A DNA stretch of 51,230 bases from Rhodospirillales bacterium (GTDB taxonomy: Bacteria; Pseudomonadota; Alphaproteobacteria; Rhodospirillales; JASLLZ01). Positions 25,679 through 34,846 of the stretch are shown here, piece by piece. The first letter of the stretch is position 1, and every line of letters starts with the position of its first letter. The stretch covers positions 1 to 51,230 of the forward strand of contig JASLZL010000003.1 in NCBI GenBank assembly GCA_030754885.1, in the 5' to 3' direction. Below the pieces are notes generated by a model. It saw nothing but the letters and a program-made list of their open reading frames with translations, was not told the origin of the DNA and made no database searches. The translations under genes and the position numbers were made by a program.

Positions 25679-26368
25679 ATGGTCGGCCCGGATCACTCTT
25701 TAGAAGAAACCCTTGGGCATCAATTTTCGCGACCTGAGTTGTTGCGGCACGCACTGATCCATCCAAGTACCGCCACACCTGACGACGGTGTCGAACATTC
25801 CAGCGAACGCCAGGAATTTCTTGGTGACAGGGTGCTTGGTCTGGTCATCGCTGATCTTCTCTTTCACCGCTTTCCAGACGAGAACGAGGGCCATTTGGCG
25901 CGCCGCCATTCCGTCCTCGTCAGTCGCCGGACTCTGGCCCGCGTGGCCGATCAGATCGGATTATCGAGCCATATCGTACTATCGCCCGGCGAAGATGGGA
26001 TGGGAGGTCGTAAAAGACCGACGCTCTTGGCTGACATCTGCGAGGCAGTGATCGCCGCCCTATATCTTGATGGCGGCCTGGAACCGGCGGCCGTCTTTAT
26101 CCGGCGGCACTGGCGCCCTTTGATGGACGAGGACGTCGTGCCGCCAAAAGACGCTAAGACGGCGCTTCAGGAATGGGCCCAAGGTCGCGGCCTGGCGCTG
26201 CCTGAATACCGCGAGGTGGCACGCGACGGCCCGCCCCACGCGCCGCGCTTTACCATTGAGGTGACGGTCACCGGCTATGTCCCGGCGGCTGGAACGGGAT
26301 CGTCCAAACGGGCAGCCGAAGGAATTGCAGCTGCCACCTTCCTGGCCCGCCTTGAGAGTGAAAAGTGA
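25679..26368 (+). CDS. rnc: Ribonuclease III
   Basis: RNase III cuts double-stranded RNA during rRNA and mRNA maturation. The 229-residue protein has the signature ERQEFLGDRVLGLVIADLLF with the metal-binding acidic residues. DICEAVIAALYLDGGL is the second acidic patch. A C-terminal double-stranded RNA-binding domain runs from about DAKTALQEWAQGRGL to SSKRAAEGIAAATFLARLES. It overlaps the era start (GTGA). The long double-stranded stems of the 5666-5935 element would be natural substrates if transcribed, though that is inference. Confidence 0.96.
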   Translation: MVGPDHSLEETLGHQFSRPELLRHALIHPSTATPDDGVEHSSERQEFLGDRVLGLVIADLLFHRFPDENEGHLARRHSVLVSRRTLARVADQIGLSSHIVLSPGEDGMGGRKRPTLLADICEAVIAALYLDGGLEPAAVFIRRHWRPLMDEDVVPPKDAKTALQEWAQGRGLALPEYREVARDGPPHAPRFTIEVTVTGYVPAAGTGSSKRAAEGIAAATFLARLESEK

Positions 26369-27270
26369 CGGAACCCAGCCCGAAGCGCTGCGGCTTCATC
26401 GCCATCGTCGGCGCCCCCAACGTCGGCAAGTCGACGCTTCTGAACCGTATGGTCGGCACCAAGGTCTCCATCGTCTCACCCAAAGTACAGACCACTCGGA
26501 CGCGGGTCTTGGGCATTCTCATCAAGAATTCGGCACAACTGATCTTTATCGACACGCCGGGTATTTTCCGGCCGCGCCGGCGCCTCGACCGGGCCATGGT
26601 GGCGGCGGCCTGGGGTGGCGCCGCCGACGCCGATCAGATCATGGTGCTAGTCGACTCCGATAAGGGCATCGACGCCGACACACGTTCCATCATCGACCGC
26701 CTCAAGGAAAACAATCGCCAAGCGTTCCTGGTCCTCAATAAAGTGGAATTGGTGCGAAAGCCTATTCTTCTAGACCTGGCGGCGGCGTTGAACGGAGAGG
26801 GGCTTTTTACCAATATCTTCATGCTTTCGGCCACGACCGGAGATGGGGTCGATGATTTTCTAGCCCATCTCACCGTCACGCTGCCCGAGGGACCCTGGCT
26901 CTTTCCCGAAGACCAACTCTCGGACATGCCCGAGCGCTTGCTTGCCGCCGAGATCACGCGCGAGAAGCTTTATTTGGAGCTGCACCAGGAACTTCCCTAT
27001 CAGGCCACTGTCGAAACCGAAGGCTGGAGCGAGAGGGACGATGGCAGCCTGCGCGTCGATCAGGTCATCTTCGTCGAGCGGTCGAGCCAAAAGGGCATCG
27101 TGCTCGGCAAGGGTGGAAAGCGCATCAAATCCATTGGCGAGGCATCACGGCGTGAGCTCGAAGAAATCCTGGGTCGCCGTGTGCACCTGTTCGTATTCGT
27201 CAAAGTCCGCCAGAATTGGGGCGACGACCCCGAACGCTACCGCGACTGGGGCCTCGACTTCGAAGCCTGA
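26365..27270 (+). CDS. era: GTPase Era
   Basis: Era is a GTP-binding protein that chaperones 16S rRNA 3'-end maturation and small-subunit assembly. The 301 residues include G1 GAPNVGKSTLLN, G2 within VQTTRTRV, G3 DTPGIF, and G4 NKVE. The C-terminal KH domain is GKGGKRIKSIGEASRRELEE, followed by the RQNWGDDPERYRDWGLDFE tail typical of the family. It starts with GTG overlapping the rnc stop. RecO, the usual next gene, is displaced about 3.9 kb downstream by an inserted segment. Confidence 0.97.
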   Translation: MTEPSPKRCGFIAIVGAPNVGKSTLLNRMVGTKVSIVSPKVQTTRTRVLGILIKNSAQLIFIDTPGIFRPRRRLDRAMVAAAWGGAADADQIMVLVDSDKGIDADTRSIIDRLKENNRQAFLVLNKVELVRKPILLDLAAALNGEGLFTNIFMLSATTGDGVDDFLAHLTVTLPEGPWLFPEDQLSDMPERLLAAEITREKLYLELHQELPYQATVETEGWSERDDGSLRVDQVIFVERSSQKGIVLGKGGKRIKSIGEASRRELEEILGRRVHLFVFVKVRQNWGDDPERYRDWGLDFEA

Positions 27271-27324
27271 GAGCAGATATCTTGGCCCCAGGCTCTGCGT
27301 ATCCGGCCGAAGTTTAAGGTTCCC

Positions 27325-28566
27325 ATGGAAGACTCCCGACCCGACAGTAAGCTCGATCTGAAGGAGCGGCTAGGAGGCTCGCTACGCGGCACCGTGCTAC
27401 AGGAGTTGTTTACCAACAGCGCCCACTTTCCCCTCGCCAATATTGTTTTCGAGATGCTCCGCGAAGGGTGGCGTGACTACCTGAAGGAACCTGATCTCTA
27501 TAGCATCGTTGTTGGCGCTGTCGCCCAAGCATGGTTCCTGGGCCGACATCGTTTCAAGGGGCGCCCGCGACCCCTGGTCGGCAACCTGATCGGCCCGGCC
27601 GTCTATTCGGTTCTCGAACTCATCATCGAAGGTCCGGCGTTCTTTGCCGGCGCCAACCATATCGCCTATTGGGTCTTTGCCTTCATATTTGGGCTTCTCC
27701 AGGCCAGCCGAGATAGGGCGGTGGCCCTAGCCCGGGATATCTTGCTCATCCTTGAGAACACGGCCCGCATGGGCATCATCATAGCGCTTTACTGGATCTT
27801 CGAAGCACACGAAAACCCGGCCTACGCCAGCGTGGCCGGGTTCCTCGGCGACGAGGTGCACGTCTTTGTCGTCATTGCCGTGCCGCTTCTCGGCATCCTG
27901 TCGGGGTTGGCCAACATCACCGGTCTTCGTTACCTCGATATTCTTCAGCGCACTGCCGGACAGCTGAAGGAAATGTCCGAGTGGTCCATGGGGAGCCATC
28001 TGGTCTCGACGGCCGTCGCCGATCCCACAATCCTGGATCTCAAGCGGGTCGAGCGGACGGTTGTTTTCATGGATATCCGTGGTTTCACGCGATGGAGCGA
28101 TTCCCGGCCACCGGAAAAGGTGGTCAGTATGTTGAACGCCTATTTCGGGGCCGCCGAAGACGTGTGGTCCCGTTACGGCATTGTCCGCGCGCGCCTAATC
28201 GCCGACGAGGTCATGGTCATCATGGCGAGGCCCGAGGAGGCACTCCGCCTAGCCTTGGAGTTGCGCGACGAGACGGCGCGTGTCCTCGGCACCTATGGGC
28301 TTTCGGCGGGAACAGGGCTCAACAGCGGTCCCCTCATTGAAGGCCTGCTTGGCAGTCGGGAGCTCAAGGCCTACGACGTCATCGGCGATACCGTGAACAC
28401 AGCGAATCGCATTTGTTCAGCAGCCGGGGAGGGAGAAGTCCTGGTCGCCGAGGAAGTACAGATAGCCTGCGATGAATTGGCTCTTTTCGGCCCTATCCGT
28501 ATCATTGAGGCCAAGGGCAAGGAAGCCGGTGTCGCCGTCTGTCCGGTGGAAGGACTGAAAGTCTGA
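27325..28566 (+). CDS. Membrane protein with C-terminal class III adenylate/guanylate cyclase domain
   Basis: A 413-residue protein with a hydrophobic N-terminal half (several membrane segments, about residues 85-225) and a cyclase homology domain (about residues 240-395). The first metal Asp is Asp250 in FMDIRGFTRW and the second is Asp294 in RLIADEVMVIM. YDVIGDTVNTANRICSAAGE supplies the transition-state Asn and Arg. The position normally held by the purine-binding Lys just before the second Asp reads Arg. The Gly of the common GD pair is Ala. It may thus have altered substrate preference or low activity. It follows era by 54 bases and marks the left edge of the segment that separates era from recO. 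Confidence 0.85.
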   Translation: MEDSRPDSKLDLKERLGGSLRGTVLQELFTNSAHFPLANIVFEMLREGWRDYLKEPDLYSIVVGAVAQAWFLGRHRFKGRPRPLVGNLIGPAVYSVLELIIEGPAFFAGANHIAYWVFAFIFGLLQASRDRAVALARDILLILENTARMGIIIALYWIFEAHENPAYASVAGFLGDEVHVFVVIAVPLLGILSGLANITGLRYLDILQRTAGQLKEMSEWSMGSHLVSTAVADPTILDLKRVERTVVFMDIRGFTRWSDSRPPEKVVSMLNAYFGAAEDVWSRYGIVRARLIADEVMVIMARPEEALRLALELRDETARVLGTYGLSAGTGLNSGPLIEGLLGSRELKAYDVIGDTVNTANRICSAAGEGEVLVAEEVQIACDELALFGPIRIIEAKGKEAGVAVCPVEGLKV

Positions 28567-28626
28567 ACTGGCGGTTGAACGCCGGCGCTCCGTCATCACC
28601 GGTCGTTCGGTCCACAATGGTGCCCC

Positions 28627-29307
28627 TTACTCCTCGAACAAGGTCGCGACGTAATGCCCGCGGCGCTTCAGGTTGGCGATGAACTCTGCCTCGAAAGTGG
28701 GCACCACAGACCCGGTGACGACATCGCTGGCGTTGAGGGCATCCGACCATGCCTGGAACAAAGGGAAGTCTTTCAGCAGGCCGCTTTGAAGCGTGCGTTC
28801 GACAAGGGCAAAACGTTGCAAGAAGGGCGCATAGGCGGCATCGACCATGGAGAACGATGCGCCGTTGAAATAGGGGCCGTCGTTGCCGCGCTCCTCGGCA
28901 ATCGCCTTTTCCAGCTTGGCGACTGTCACGGGCGCCGCCTTCAGGCCTTCTTTCATCTCCTCTTCGGTTTTGGTGTAGTAAATGCCGCTGAGAGCGGGGG
29001 AAAAGGTCGGAATAAAATCGGTCCATGCCCGATTGCGTGCCCGTTTGATGGGGTCGCTCGGATGCAGCCTTGGTTCCGCTACTTCGTCCAGGAACTCCGC
29101 AATGGCGTTCGATTCGAACAAGGGCCGTTCATCGACCACCAAGACCGGAACCTTGCCATGGGGTGAGATTTCCAGGAACCAATCGGGTTTGTCCTGAAGG
29201 TTAATATGGGTGACCTCGTATTCGATGCCTTTGGCCCGCAAGACGATCGCGGCGCGTTGGACCCAGGGACAGGTCAGCGAGCTAATCAGGCGATAGGTCT
29301 CGGCCAT
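28627..29307 (-). CDS. Glutathione S-transferase family protein (omega/CPW type)
   Basis: A 226-residue GST with the active-site Cys in SLTCPWVQRAAIVLRAKGIE, the omega-like CPW(V)QR motif that supports thiol transferase or dehydroascorbate reductase-type chemistry. ISPHGKVPVLVVDERPLFES followed by NAIAEFLDE completes the glutathione site. The C-terminal domain is helical and includes FNGASFSMVDAAYAPFLQRF. It lies 12 bases downstream of the racemase gene on the same strand, so it probably belongs to the same transcript as the lyase-racemase pair. Substrate is unknown. Confidence 0.87.
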   Translation of the reverse strand: MAETYRLISSLTCPWVQRAAIVLRAKGIEYEVTHINLQDKPDWFLEISPHGKVPVLVVDERPLFESNAIAEFLDEVAEPRLHPSDPIKRARNRAWTDFIPTFSPALSGIYYTKTEEEMKEGLKAAPVTVAKLEKAIAEERGNDGPYFNGASFSMVDAAYAPFLQRFALVERTLQSGLLKDFPLFQAWSDALNASDVVTGSVVPTFEAEFIANLKRRGHYVATLFEE

Positions 29308-29319
29308 GATGTTTCCTCC

Positions 29320-30057
29320 TTAGTTTCCAAGGGCCCAGGCGACGCAGGAGCGGGCCAGGGCCGCTGTCGAGTCCAAGCAATGGCGTTCCATCCACGTCAC
29401 GTCGTTCCGGAACGCCGCCGGAACATCGGTACAAGCCAAGATGGCGGTGCTGGCGCCGGCGGCTCGCAACCCCTCGATGGCGGGGCGGAAGAGACGCTCG
29501 GCCTCGTCCAAACGATTCTTCTTGACCAGAGAGATGGCCGGCAACACCTGAGACTCCATGGCCTGGTCGTCGGGCACCAGGCATTCGTATCCCTCGTCGG
29601 CCAAGCGTTTTTGAAAAAAGCCAGAGTGAAGCGTTGCGGCGGTGCCGATCAGACCGGCTTTGGCCGGCGGCAGGGTGTTTTCCCGCAACTCGTCTACGAC
29701 GGCATCGATGATGCTGATGAAGGGAACGGGACAGTCAGCGGCTAGTTCGTCATACCAATAATGGGCCGTATTGCACGGCATGGCGATGCATCGGGCGCCG
29801 GCGCCGATCAAAAGGTCGCGCTGGACGCAGAGGGCGGGGAGCGGCGATTCCCCACTGCCCTTTATGATGGGGACGATGCGGTCAGGAATTTGCGGATTGG
29901 ACGTAAGCACCACGGGTATGTGATCGGCGTCGCCTTCGGCCGGCGTCGCCAGAATGATCTCGCGCATGAAGTCGGCGGTGGCCAGCGGCCCCATACCGCC
30001 AAGGATACCGATCACCCGGTCCTTCAGGTCGTGTTTCGACGACAAGGCTATGTTCAT
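29320..30057 (-). CDS. Aspartate/glutamate racemase family protein (candidate cysteate racemase)
   Basis: A 245-residue cofactor-independent racemase with both catalytic cysteines: Cys95 in [15 protein letters not shown] and Cys209 in [12 protein letters not shown]. It opens [20 protein letters not shown], the aspartate-racemase type. The usual GCTE around the second Cys reads ACTD. The ATG at 30057 overlaps the stop of the upstream PLP lyase gene (ATGA), so the two are translationally coupled. Cysteate is the sulfonate analogue of aspartate. If the partner is a cysteate sulfo-lyase, this enzyme could interconvert D- and L-cysteate. Plain aspartate or D-cysteine racemisation are alternatives. 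Confidence 0.85.
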   Translation of the reverse strand: MNIALSSKHDLKDRVIGILGGMGPLATADFMREIILATPAEGDADHIPVVLTSNPQIPDRIVPIIKGSGESPLPALCVQRDLLIGAGARCIAMPCNTAHYWYDELAADCPVPFISIIDAVVDELRENTLPPAKAGLIGTAATLHSGFFQKRLADEGYECLVPDDQAMESQVLPAISLVKKNRLDEAERLFRPAIEGLRAAGASTAILACTDVPAAFRNDVTWMERHCLDSTAALARSCVAWALGN

Positions 30058-31055
30058 TGCTCCGCGAAATGCTCCTGATAGGCGAACAACGCCGCCGATC
30101 CGCCGGTGTGCAGAAAGACCACCGTCTCGTCTTTCTTGAAAAACCCGTTGCGGCAAAGATCGATGAGGCCGGCCATGCCCTTGCCCGAATAGACGGGATC
30201 CAAAAGTATGGCTTCGTGGCGCGCCGTCAGTGTTACCGCTTCGACCATGCCCGGTGTTGGTACGCCATAGCCGCCGCCCACGTAATCGCCGTTCGCAATG
30301 ATGCGATCGCGCGCGACGCCGCCCTTGATGCCGACGTACTCGGCGGTGGCCAGGGTTAGCTTGTAGACCGCTTCTTCTTGGTTTTTCTTGGGCTGGCGCA
30401 CGCTGATGCCGTAGACGGAAATGCCGCTGTTGGTTCCCTCAAGGCCAGTGACGAGACCGGCCTGGGTGCCGGCGCTGCCCGTTCCGTGGACCACGGTGTC
30501 GATCTTGATCCCCATGTCGTTGGCTTGCTGCAAAAGTTCCATCGCGCAATTAACGTAGCCCAGCGCCCCCACCGGGTTAGACCCGCCGCCCGGAACCACG
30601 TAGGGCTTGCCACCACGGCCGCTCACCTCCCGGGCGACATCGTCGAGGGCCGCCGTCATGTCGGTGCCGCCGGGAACGTGGCGTATATTGGCGCCCAACA
30701 GGTAGTCGAGAAAGACGTTGCCGCCGTTGTCGTACTGAGGACCGGGGTCCTCGACCCGACGTTCCAGGATAATCTCACACTTAAGACCCAATTTGGTCGC
30801 CGCCGCCGCCGTCTGACGGGCGTGATTGGACTGTACGGCGCCCTGGGTGATGACCGTGTCGGCACCTTGTTCCAGGGCCTCCCCCATAAGGAATTCCAAC
30901 TTGCGCGTCTTGTTGCCGCCGGTGGCGAGACCGGTGCAGTCGTCGCGCTTGACGAAGAGCCGAGGACCATCCAGAAGCTGGGTCAGGTTGTCCATGGGTT
31001 CCAAGGGCGTCGGGCCGTGGCAGAAACGGACCCGGGGGAATCGGGAAAGATGCAT
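30054..31055 (-). CDS. cuyA: PLP-dependent D-cysteine desulfhydrase / L-cysteate sulfo-lyase family protein
   Basis: A 333-residue fold-type II PLP enzyme. The Schiff-base Lys is Lys49 in [54 protein letters not shown] and [18 protein letters not shown] bind substrate and cofactor. The C-terminal [14 protein letters not shown] has the HTGG of desulfhydrase-type enzymes rather than the form in ACC deaminase. As I recall the family, the opening (MHLSRFPR, then TPLE) and the internal blocks look very like CuyA, which splits L-cysteate into pyruvate, sulfite and ammonia. That recall was not checked, so D-cysteine desulfhydrase remains possible. It is coupled to the racemase gene. Confidence 0.82.
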   Translation of the reverse strand: MHLSRFPRVRFCHGPTPLEPMDNLTQLLDGPRLFVKRDDCTGLATGGNKTRKLEFLMGEALEQGADTVITQGAVQSNHARQTAAAATKLGLKCEIILERRVEDPGPQYDNGGNVFLDYLLGANIRHVPGGTDMTAALDDVAREVSGRGGKPYVVPGGGSNPVGALGYVNCAMELLQQANDMGIKIDTVVHGTGSAGTQAGLVTGLEGTNSGISVYGISVRQPKKNQEEAVYKLTLATAEYVGIKGGVARDRIIANGDYVGGGYGVPTPGMVEAVTLTARHEAILLDPVYSGKGMAGLIDLCRNGFFKKDETVVFLHTGGSAALFAYQEHFAEQ

Positions 31056-31189
31056 GGTCTCGACCTGTCCTAATAATGGGGGTTGCGTGTGTCCGAGGTG
31101 GTGAACAAAAGCTAACTCAAAACCGCCAGACTGACCACGGAAAAGACTGGTCCTAGGGGAATGTGGGGGTTCTCGGCTACACTTGGGCT

Positions 31190-31918
31190 ATGGAATGGAG
31201 TGACCAAGGGATCGTACTTTCGGCGCGGCGCCACGGTGAGGCGGCAGCTATCGTTACACTTTTGACCCCGGACCACGGGCGCCATGCCGGGCTGGTCCGC
31301 GGTGGCGCCGGTCGGCGGCAAAGGGGCGTCCTGCAGCCCGGTAACCGGGTGGCGGCACGTTGGCGGGCGCGACTGGCTGAACACCTGGGTACCTTAACCT
31401 GCGAATTGACGGAGGCTATGGCCGCGCCCCATCTCGCCGACCCGTTGCGTCTGGCGGGTCTCAGCGCCGCCTGTGCCCTGGCCGACTGGGCCCTGCCTGA
31501 GCGCGAGCCCCACGTGGCAATCCACGACGGCTTGCTGCATTTGATCAAGTCGCTCTCGGGCGACGACTGGCCCTTTTTTTACGTTATATGGGAGGTCGAC
31601 CTGTTGCGCGAACTGGGGTTCGGTCTCGACCTGGAACGCTGCGCCGCCACCGGGCGCACGGACTCTCTGGCCTTCGTCTCGCCCAGAACCGGCCGGGCCG
31701 TGTCGCTTTCGGCCGGCGAACCTTATCGTGACCGCATGTTGGCACTCCCACCGTTCTTGACCGGAGAGACATCCAGCACCACCCCACGCGATATCGTCGA
31801 TGGCCTGACGCTGACCGCCTATTTCCTCGAACGCCATGTCCTTGCCGTAGCCGGCCGGCGGCTGCCGGCGGCGCGCCTCCGCCTGGTTGAGCGTTTGATG
31901 GTGAATGTGAACGATTGA
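31190..31918 (+). CDS. recO: DNA repair protein RecO
   Basis: RecO works with RecF and RecR to load RecA onto gapped DNA. The 242-residue protein opens MEWSDQGIVLSARRHGEAAA, IVTLLTPDHGRHAGLVRGGA. These are the OB-fold strands of the family. The helical domain contains CALADWALPEREPHVAIHDG and FYVIWEVDLLRELGFGLDLE, followed by RCAATGRTDSLAFVSPRTGR near the zinc-site position. The single CAA triplet suggests the zinc site is incomplete, as in many proteobacteria. The ATG at 31190 is preferred to an upstream in-frame codon. It is separated from its usual neighbour era by the 27271-31189 segment. Confidence 0.94.
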   Translation: MEWSDQGIVLSARRHGEAAAIVTLLTPDHGRHAGLVRGGAGRRQRGVLQPGNRVAARWRARLAEHLGTLTCELTEAMAAPHLADPLRLAGLSAACALADWALPEREPHVAIHDGLLHLIKSLSGDDWPFFYVIWEVDLLRELGFGLDLERCAATGRTDSLAFVSPRTGRAVSLSAGEPYRDRMLALPPFLTGETSSTTPRDIVDGLTLTAYFLERHVLAVAGRRLPAARLRLVERLMVNVND

Positions 31919-31954
31919 CCGTATATCCACGGAGTGGCTACTATATCTAGTAGC
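31915..31954 (+). promoter_or_regulatory. Possible parC promoter with overlapping dyad
   Basis: TTGACC (31915-31920, overlapping the recO stop) and TACTAT (31939-31944) are 18 bases apart. A perfect 7-bp dyad, GCTACTA (31937-31943) and TAGTAGC (31948-31954), covers the -10. The dyad could be an operator; dyads this size also occur by chance. Confidence 0.4.
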
Positions 31955-31982
31955 AAACACAAACTTCTAACCTAGGACTGCG

Positions 31983-34211
31983 ATGAGAAAGACCGCTACC
32001 GTTGGTGTGATTCGCGAAACCCCCTTGGCCGATGCTCTCGGCGAGCGTTATCTCTCCTATGCGCTCTCGACCATCATGTCGCGGTCGCTGCCCGACGTGC
32101 GCGACGGCCTAAAACCGGTACACCGGCGGCTGCTCTATGCCATGCGCCAGCTAAAGCTTGATCCCAAGGCCGGCTTCAAGAAATGCGCCCGCGTCGTCGG
32201 CGACGTCATCGGCAAGTACCACCCCCACGGCGATACCGCGGTCTATGACGCGCTGGTGCGCCTGGCACAAGAGTTCGCGGCCCGCTATCCCCTGGTCGAG
32301 GGTCAAGGCAATTTCGGCAACGTGGACGGCGATGGGGCGGCGGCCATGCGTTACACCGAAGCTCGCCTGACCGACGTCGCCCAGGCCTTGTTGGACGGCA
32401 TCGACGAGGACGCGGTGGACTTCCGCACCACCTACGACGGTGAAGAGTCGGAACCCCAACTCCTGCCGGCCCGGTTTCCAAATTTGCTGGCCAACGGAGC
32501 CGTCGGCATCGCCGTCGGCATGGCGACAAGCATCCCGCCTCATAACGTGGGCGAGCTGTGCGATGCGCTGGCGCATCTGATCAAACGTCCGCAGGCGACC
32601 TTTGACAAACTGGTCGATCTGATCCCCGGACCCGACTTTCCTACTGGTGGCGTCTTGATTGAGGCGCGTCCGGCGATCCTTGAGGCCTACAAGACGGGGC
32701 GCGGCGGTTTTCGCCTGCGTGCCCGGTGGGAGGTCGAGAAGCTGGGCCATGGGCAATACCAGATTGTGGTCGATGAAATTCCCTATCACGTCCAGAAATC
32801 GCGTCTGATCGAGAAGGCGGCGGAACTTCTGGCAGCACGCAAGCTGCCGTTGCTGGCCGACATCCGCGATGAATCCGCCGCCGATGTGCGTATCGTGCTG
32901 GAACCCCGGACGCGCTCTGTGGAGCCCGAGATGCTGATGGAGCAACTGTTCCGTCATACCGATCTGGAAATCCGCATCGGCCTTAATATGAACGTGCTGG
33001 ACGCCACAAACACGCCGCGTGTGATGAATTTGCGCGAGTGTCTGGCGGCCTTTCTCGATCACCGCCACCAGGTTCTGGTGCGGCGCACGCACTACCGCTT
33101 AGAACGCATCGATCACCGCCTTGAAGTTCTGGTTGGGTTGTTGGCGGCCTATGTAAATCTCGACGAAGTTATCCGCATCATCCGCGATTCCGATGCCCCA
33201 AAACCAAAACTCATGCGCGCCTTCAAACTGAATGAGGCGCAAGCCGAAGCCATTCTCAACATGCGATTGCGCCAATTGCGCCGTCTGGAGGAAGAAGAAA
33301 TCAGACGCGAGAACGCGGCCTTGACAGCCGAGCGCGCCGAGCTGGGAAAACTCCTCAAGGACGAAAAGCGACGCTGGCGCATGGTTGCCGACGAGATTGC
33401 CGACATCAAGAAGCGATTCGGCGCCAAAACCGAACTTGGCCGCCGGCGCACAACGATCGGGACACCGCCGACGGCAGTCGTGGTGCCCCTTGATGCCATG
33501 ATCGAGCGCGAACCGGTGACCGTCCTTTGTTCCGAAAAGGGATGGATCCGCGCCGTCAAGGGTCACGTCGCCGACTTGGCCGATGCACGCTACAAGGAAG
33601 GCGACCGCGGCCGCTTCGCGCTTCATGCCCAGACCACCGACAAGCTTATTGTTTTCGCCACCAACGGCCGCTTTTACACGATTGGCTGCGACAAATTACC
33701 CGGCGGGCGCGGCCATGGCGAGCCGCTGAGCTTGATGATCGAACTTGGTAATGGACACGACGCTGTCGCCCTCTTTCTCCATGAACCTGGACGTCGTCTG
33801 CTGGTTGCCTCCGAGACCGGGCGTGGATTCGTGGTCGCCGAGGATGGTGTCCTCGCCCAGACCCGCAATGGCAAGCAGGTTCTGAACCTTGCCACCGGCG
33901 AAGAGGCTGCGACCTGCGCCACTGTCGGCGCCAACGACGACACGGTCGCCGTCCTTGGCAAGACGCGCCGACTTCTGTTATTTAGGCTCGACGAACTGCC
34001 GGTGATGACCCGGGGACGAGGCGTCGTGCTACAACGCTACGCCAAGGGTGGCCTTGCCGACGCCAAGACCTTCAAACTCGACGAAGGGCTTACGTGGCGC
34101 AATGGCGAACGCTTGCGGACGGAAATGGCGATTAAACCCTGGCTCGGCCGGCGTGCCCAAGCCGGCCGTTTACCGCCAAAGGGATTTACCCGCGCAAACC
34201 GATTCACTTGA
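31983..34211 (+). CDS. parC: DNA topoisomerase IV subunit A
   Basis: ParC is the DNA-cleaving subunit of the decatenating topoisomerase. At 742 residues it has the length of ParC rather than GyrA. The winged-helix domain opens [20 protein letters not shown], then [12 protein letters not shown]. The quinolone-resistance region reads [20 protein letters not shown]. The active-site Tyr lies in [11 protein letters not shown]. The tower and coiled-coil region is followed by a beta-pinwheel C-terminal domain. The residues corresponding to Ser80 and Glu84 of E. coli ParC are Thr and Asp, conservative exchanges probably native to this lineage. ParE is not in the window. Confidence 0.95.
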   Translation: MRKTATVGVIRETPLADALGERYLSYALSTIMSRSLPDVRDGLKPVHRRLLYAMRQLKLDPKAGFKKCARVVGDVIGKYHPHGDTAVYDALVRLAQEFAARYPLVEGQGNFGNVDGDGAAAMRYTEARLTDVAQALLDGIDEDAVDFRTTYDGEESEPQLLPARFPNLLANGAVGIAVGMATSIPPHNVGELCDALAHLIKRPQATFDKLVDLIPGPDFPTGGVLIEARPAILEAYKTGRGGFRLRARWEVEKLGHGQYQIVVDEIPYHVQKSRLIEKAAELLAARKLPLLADIRDESAADVRIVLEPRTRSVEPEMLMEQLFRHTDLEIRIGLNMNVLDATNTPRVMNLRECLAAFLDHRHQVLVRRTHYRLERIDHRLEVLVGLLAAYVNLDEVIRIIRDSDAPKPKLMRAFKLNEAQAEAILNMRLRQLRRLEEEEIRRENAALTAERAELGKLLKDEKRRWRMVADEIADIKKRFGAKTELGRRRTTIGTPPTAVVVPLDAMIEREPVTVLCSEKGWIRAVKGHVADLADARYKEGDRGRFALHAQTTDKLIVFATNGRFYTIGCDKLPGGRGHGEPLSLMIELGNGHDAVALFLHEPGRRLLVASETGRGFVVAEDGVLAQTRNGKQVLNLATGEEAATCATVGANDDTVAVLGKTRRLLLFRLDELPVMTRGRGVVLQRYAKGGLADAKTFKLDEGLTWRNGERLRTEMAIKPWLGRRAQAGRLPPKGFTRANRFT

Positions 34212-34237
34212 TTGTCAAAGGCTGATAGGACCCCTTC

Positions 34238-34825
34238 ATGAACCAACCCATGACTACTCAATCCACCCTCGTCGCGGCCCTGTGGCCGTCGGCGGATCGG
34301 CTCGATCTTCTACGTTTGGGTTTGCTGGCGATTGCCGGCAGTCTGTTGATGACCCTCGCGGCCAAGATACAGGTGCCGTTCTGGCCGGTGCCCATCACCA
34401 TGCAGACCTTCGCCACCTTCGTCATTGGCATGGCCTTCGGCTGGCGGCTCGCGGGCGCGACGATGCTGCTGTATTTGGGGCAGGGAGCGATCGGAATGCC
34501 CGTCTTTACATGGGGCGGCGGCATTGTCTACTTCACCGGTCCGACGGCGGGGTATCTTATCGGATTCCTGGCCGCTGCCGTCCTCGTCGGTTGGCTCGCC
34601 GAACGGGGTTGGGATCGCCATGCGATGCGCACCCTGGCCGCCCTCGCCCTCGGCGAGCTTGTCATCCTTGGCCTCGGCGGCGCCTGGATGGCGATCCTCT
34701 TCGGCCCGGCCAAGGCGTGGACCGCCGGCATCGCGCCCTTCCTCCTCGGCGACGCGCTGAAGATCGCTCTCGCGGCGCTGTTCGTGCCGGCCTGCTGGAA
34801 AATTATCGGCAAGCTCCGCGCCTGA
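34238..34825 (+). CDS. bioY: Biotin transporter BioY
   Basis: BioY is the substrate-capture (S) subunit of the biotin ECF transporter. The 195-residue protein has about six membrane segments. The family motifs are KIQVPFWPVPITMQTFATF, GAIGMPVFTWGGG, and FTGPTAGYLIGFLAAAVLVG. The energising BioM and BioN subunits are not adjacent, so it would work alone or with shared ECF components encoded elsewhere. It starts 26 bases after parC. The convergent bpt gene ends 21 bases downstream. Confidence 0.95.
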   Translation: MNQPMTTQSTLVAALWPSADRLDLLRLGLLAIAGSLLMTLAAKIQVPFWPVPITMQTFATFVIGMAFGWRLAGATMLLYLGQGAIGMPVFTWGGGIVYFTGPTAGYLIGFLAAAVLVGWLAERGWDRHAMRTLAALALGELVILGLGGAWMAILFGPAKAWTAGIAPFLLGDALKIALAALFVPACWKIIGKLRA

Positions 34826-34846
34826 AGAGCGGAATTGGGATTTGTC

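Noticed and set aside
33000..33200. Thr and Asp in the ParC quinolone region as resistance mutations
   Set aside because: The exchanges are conservative and likely native to the lineage; sequence alone does not show resistance.
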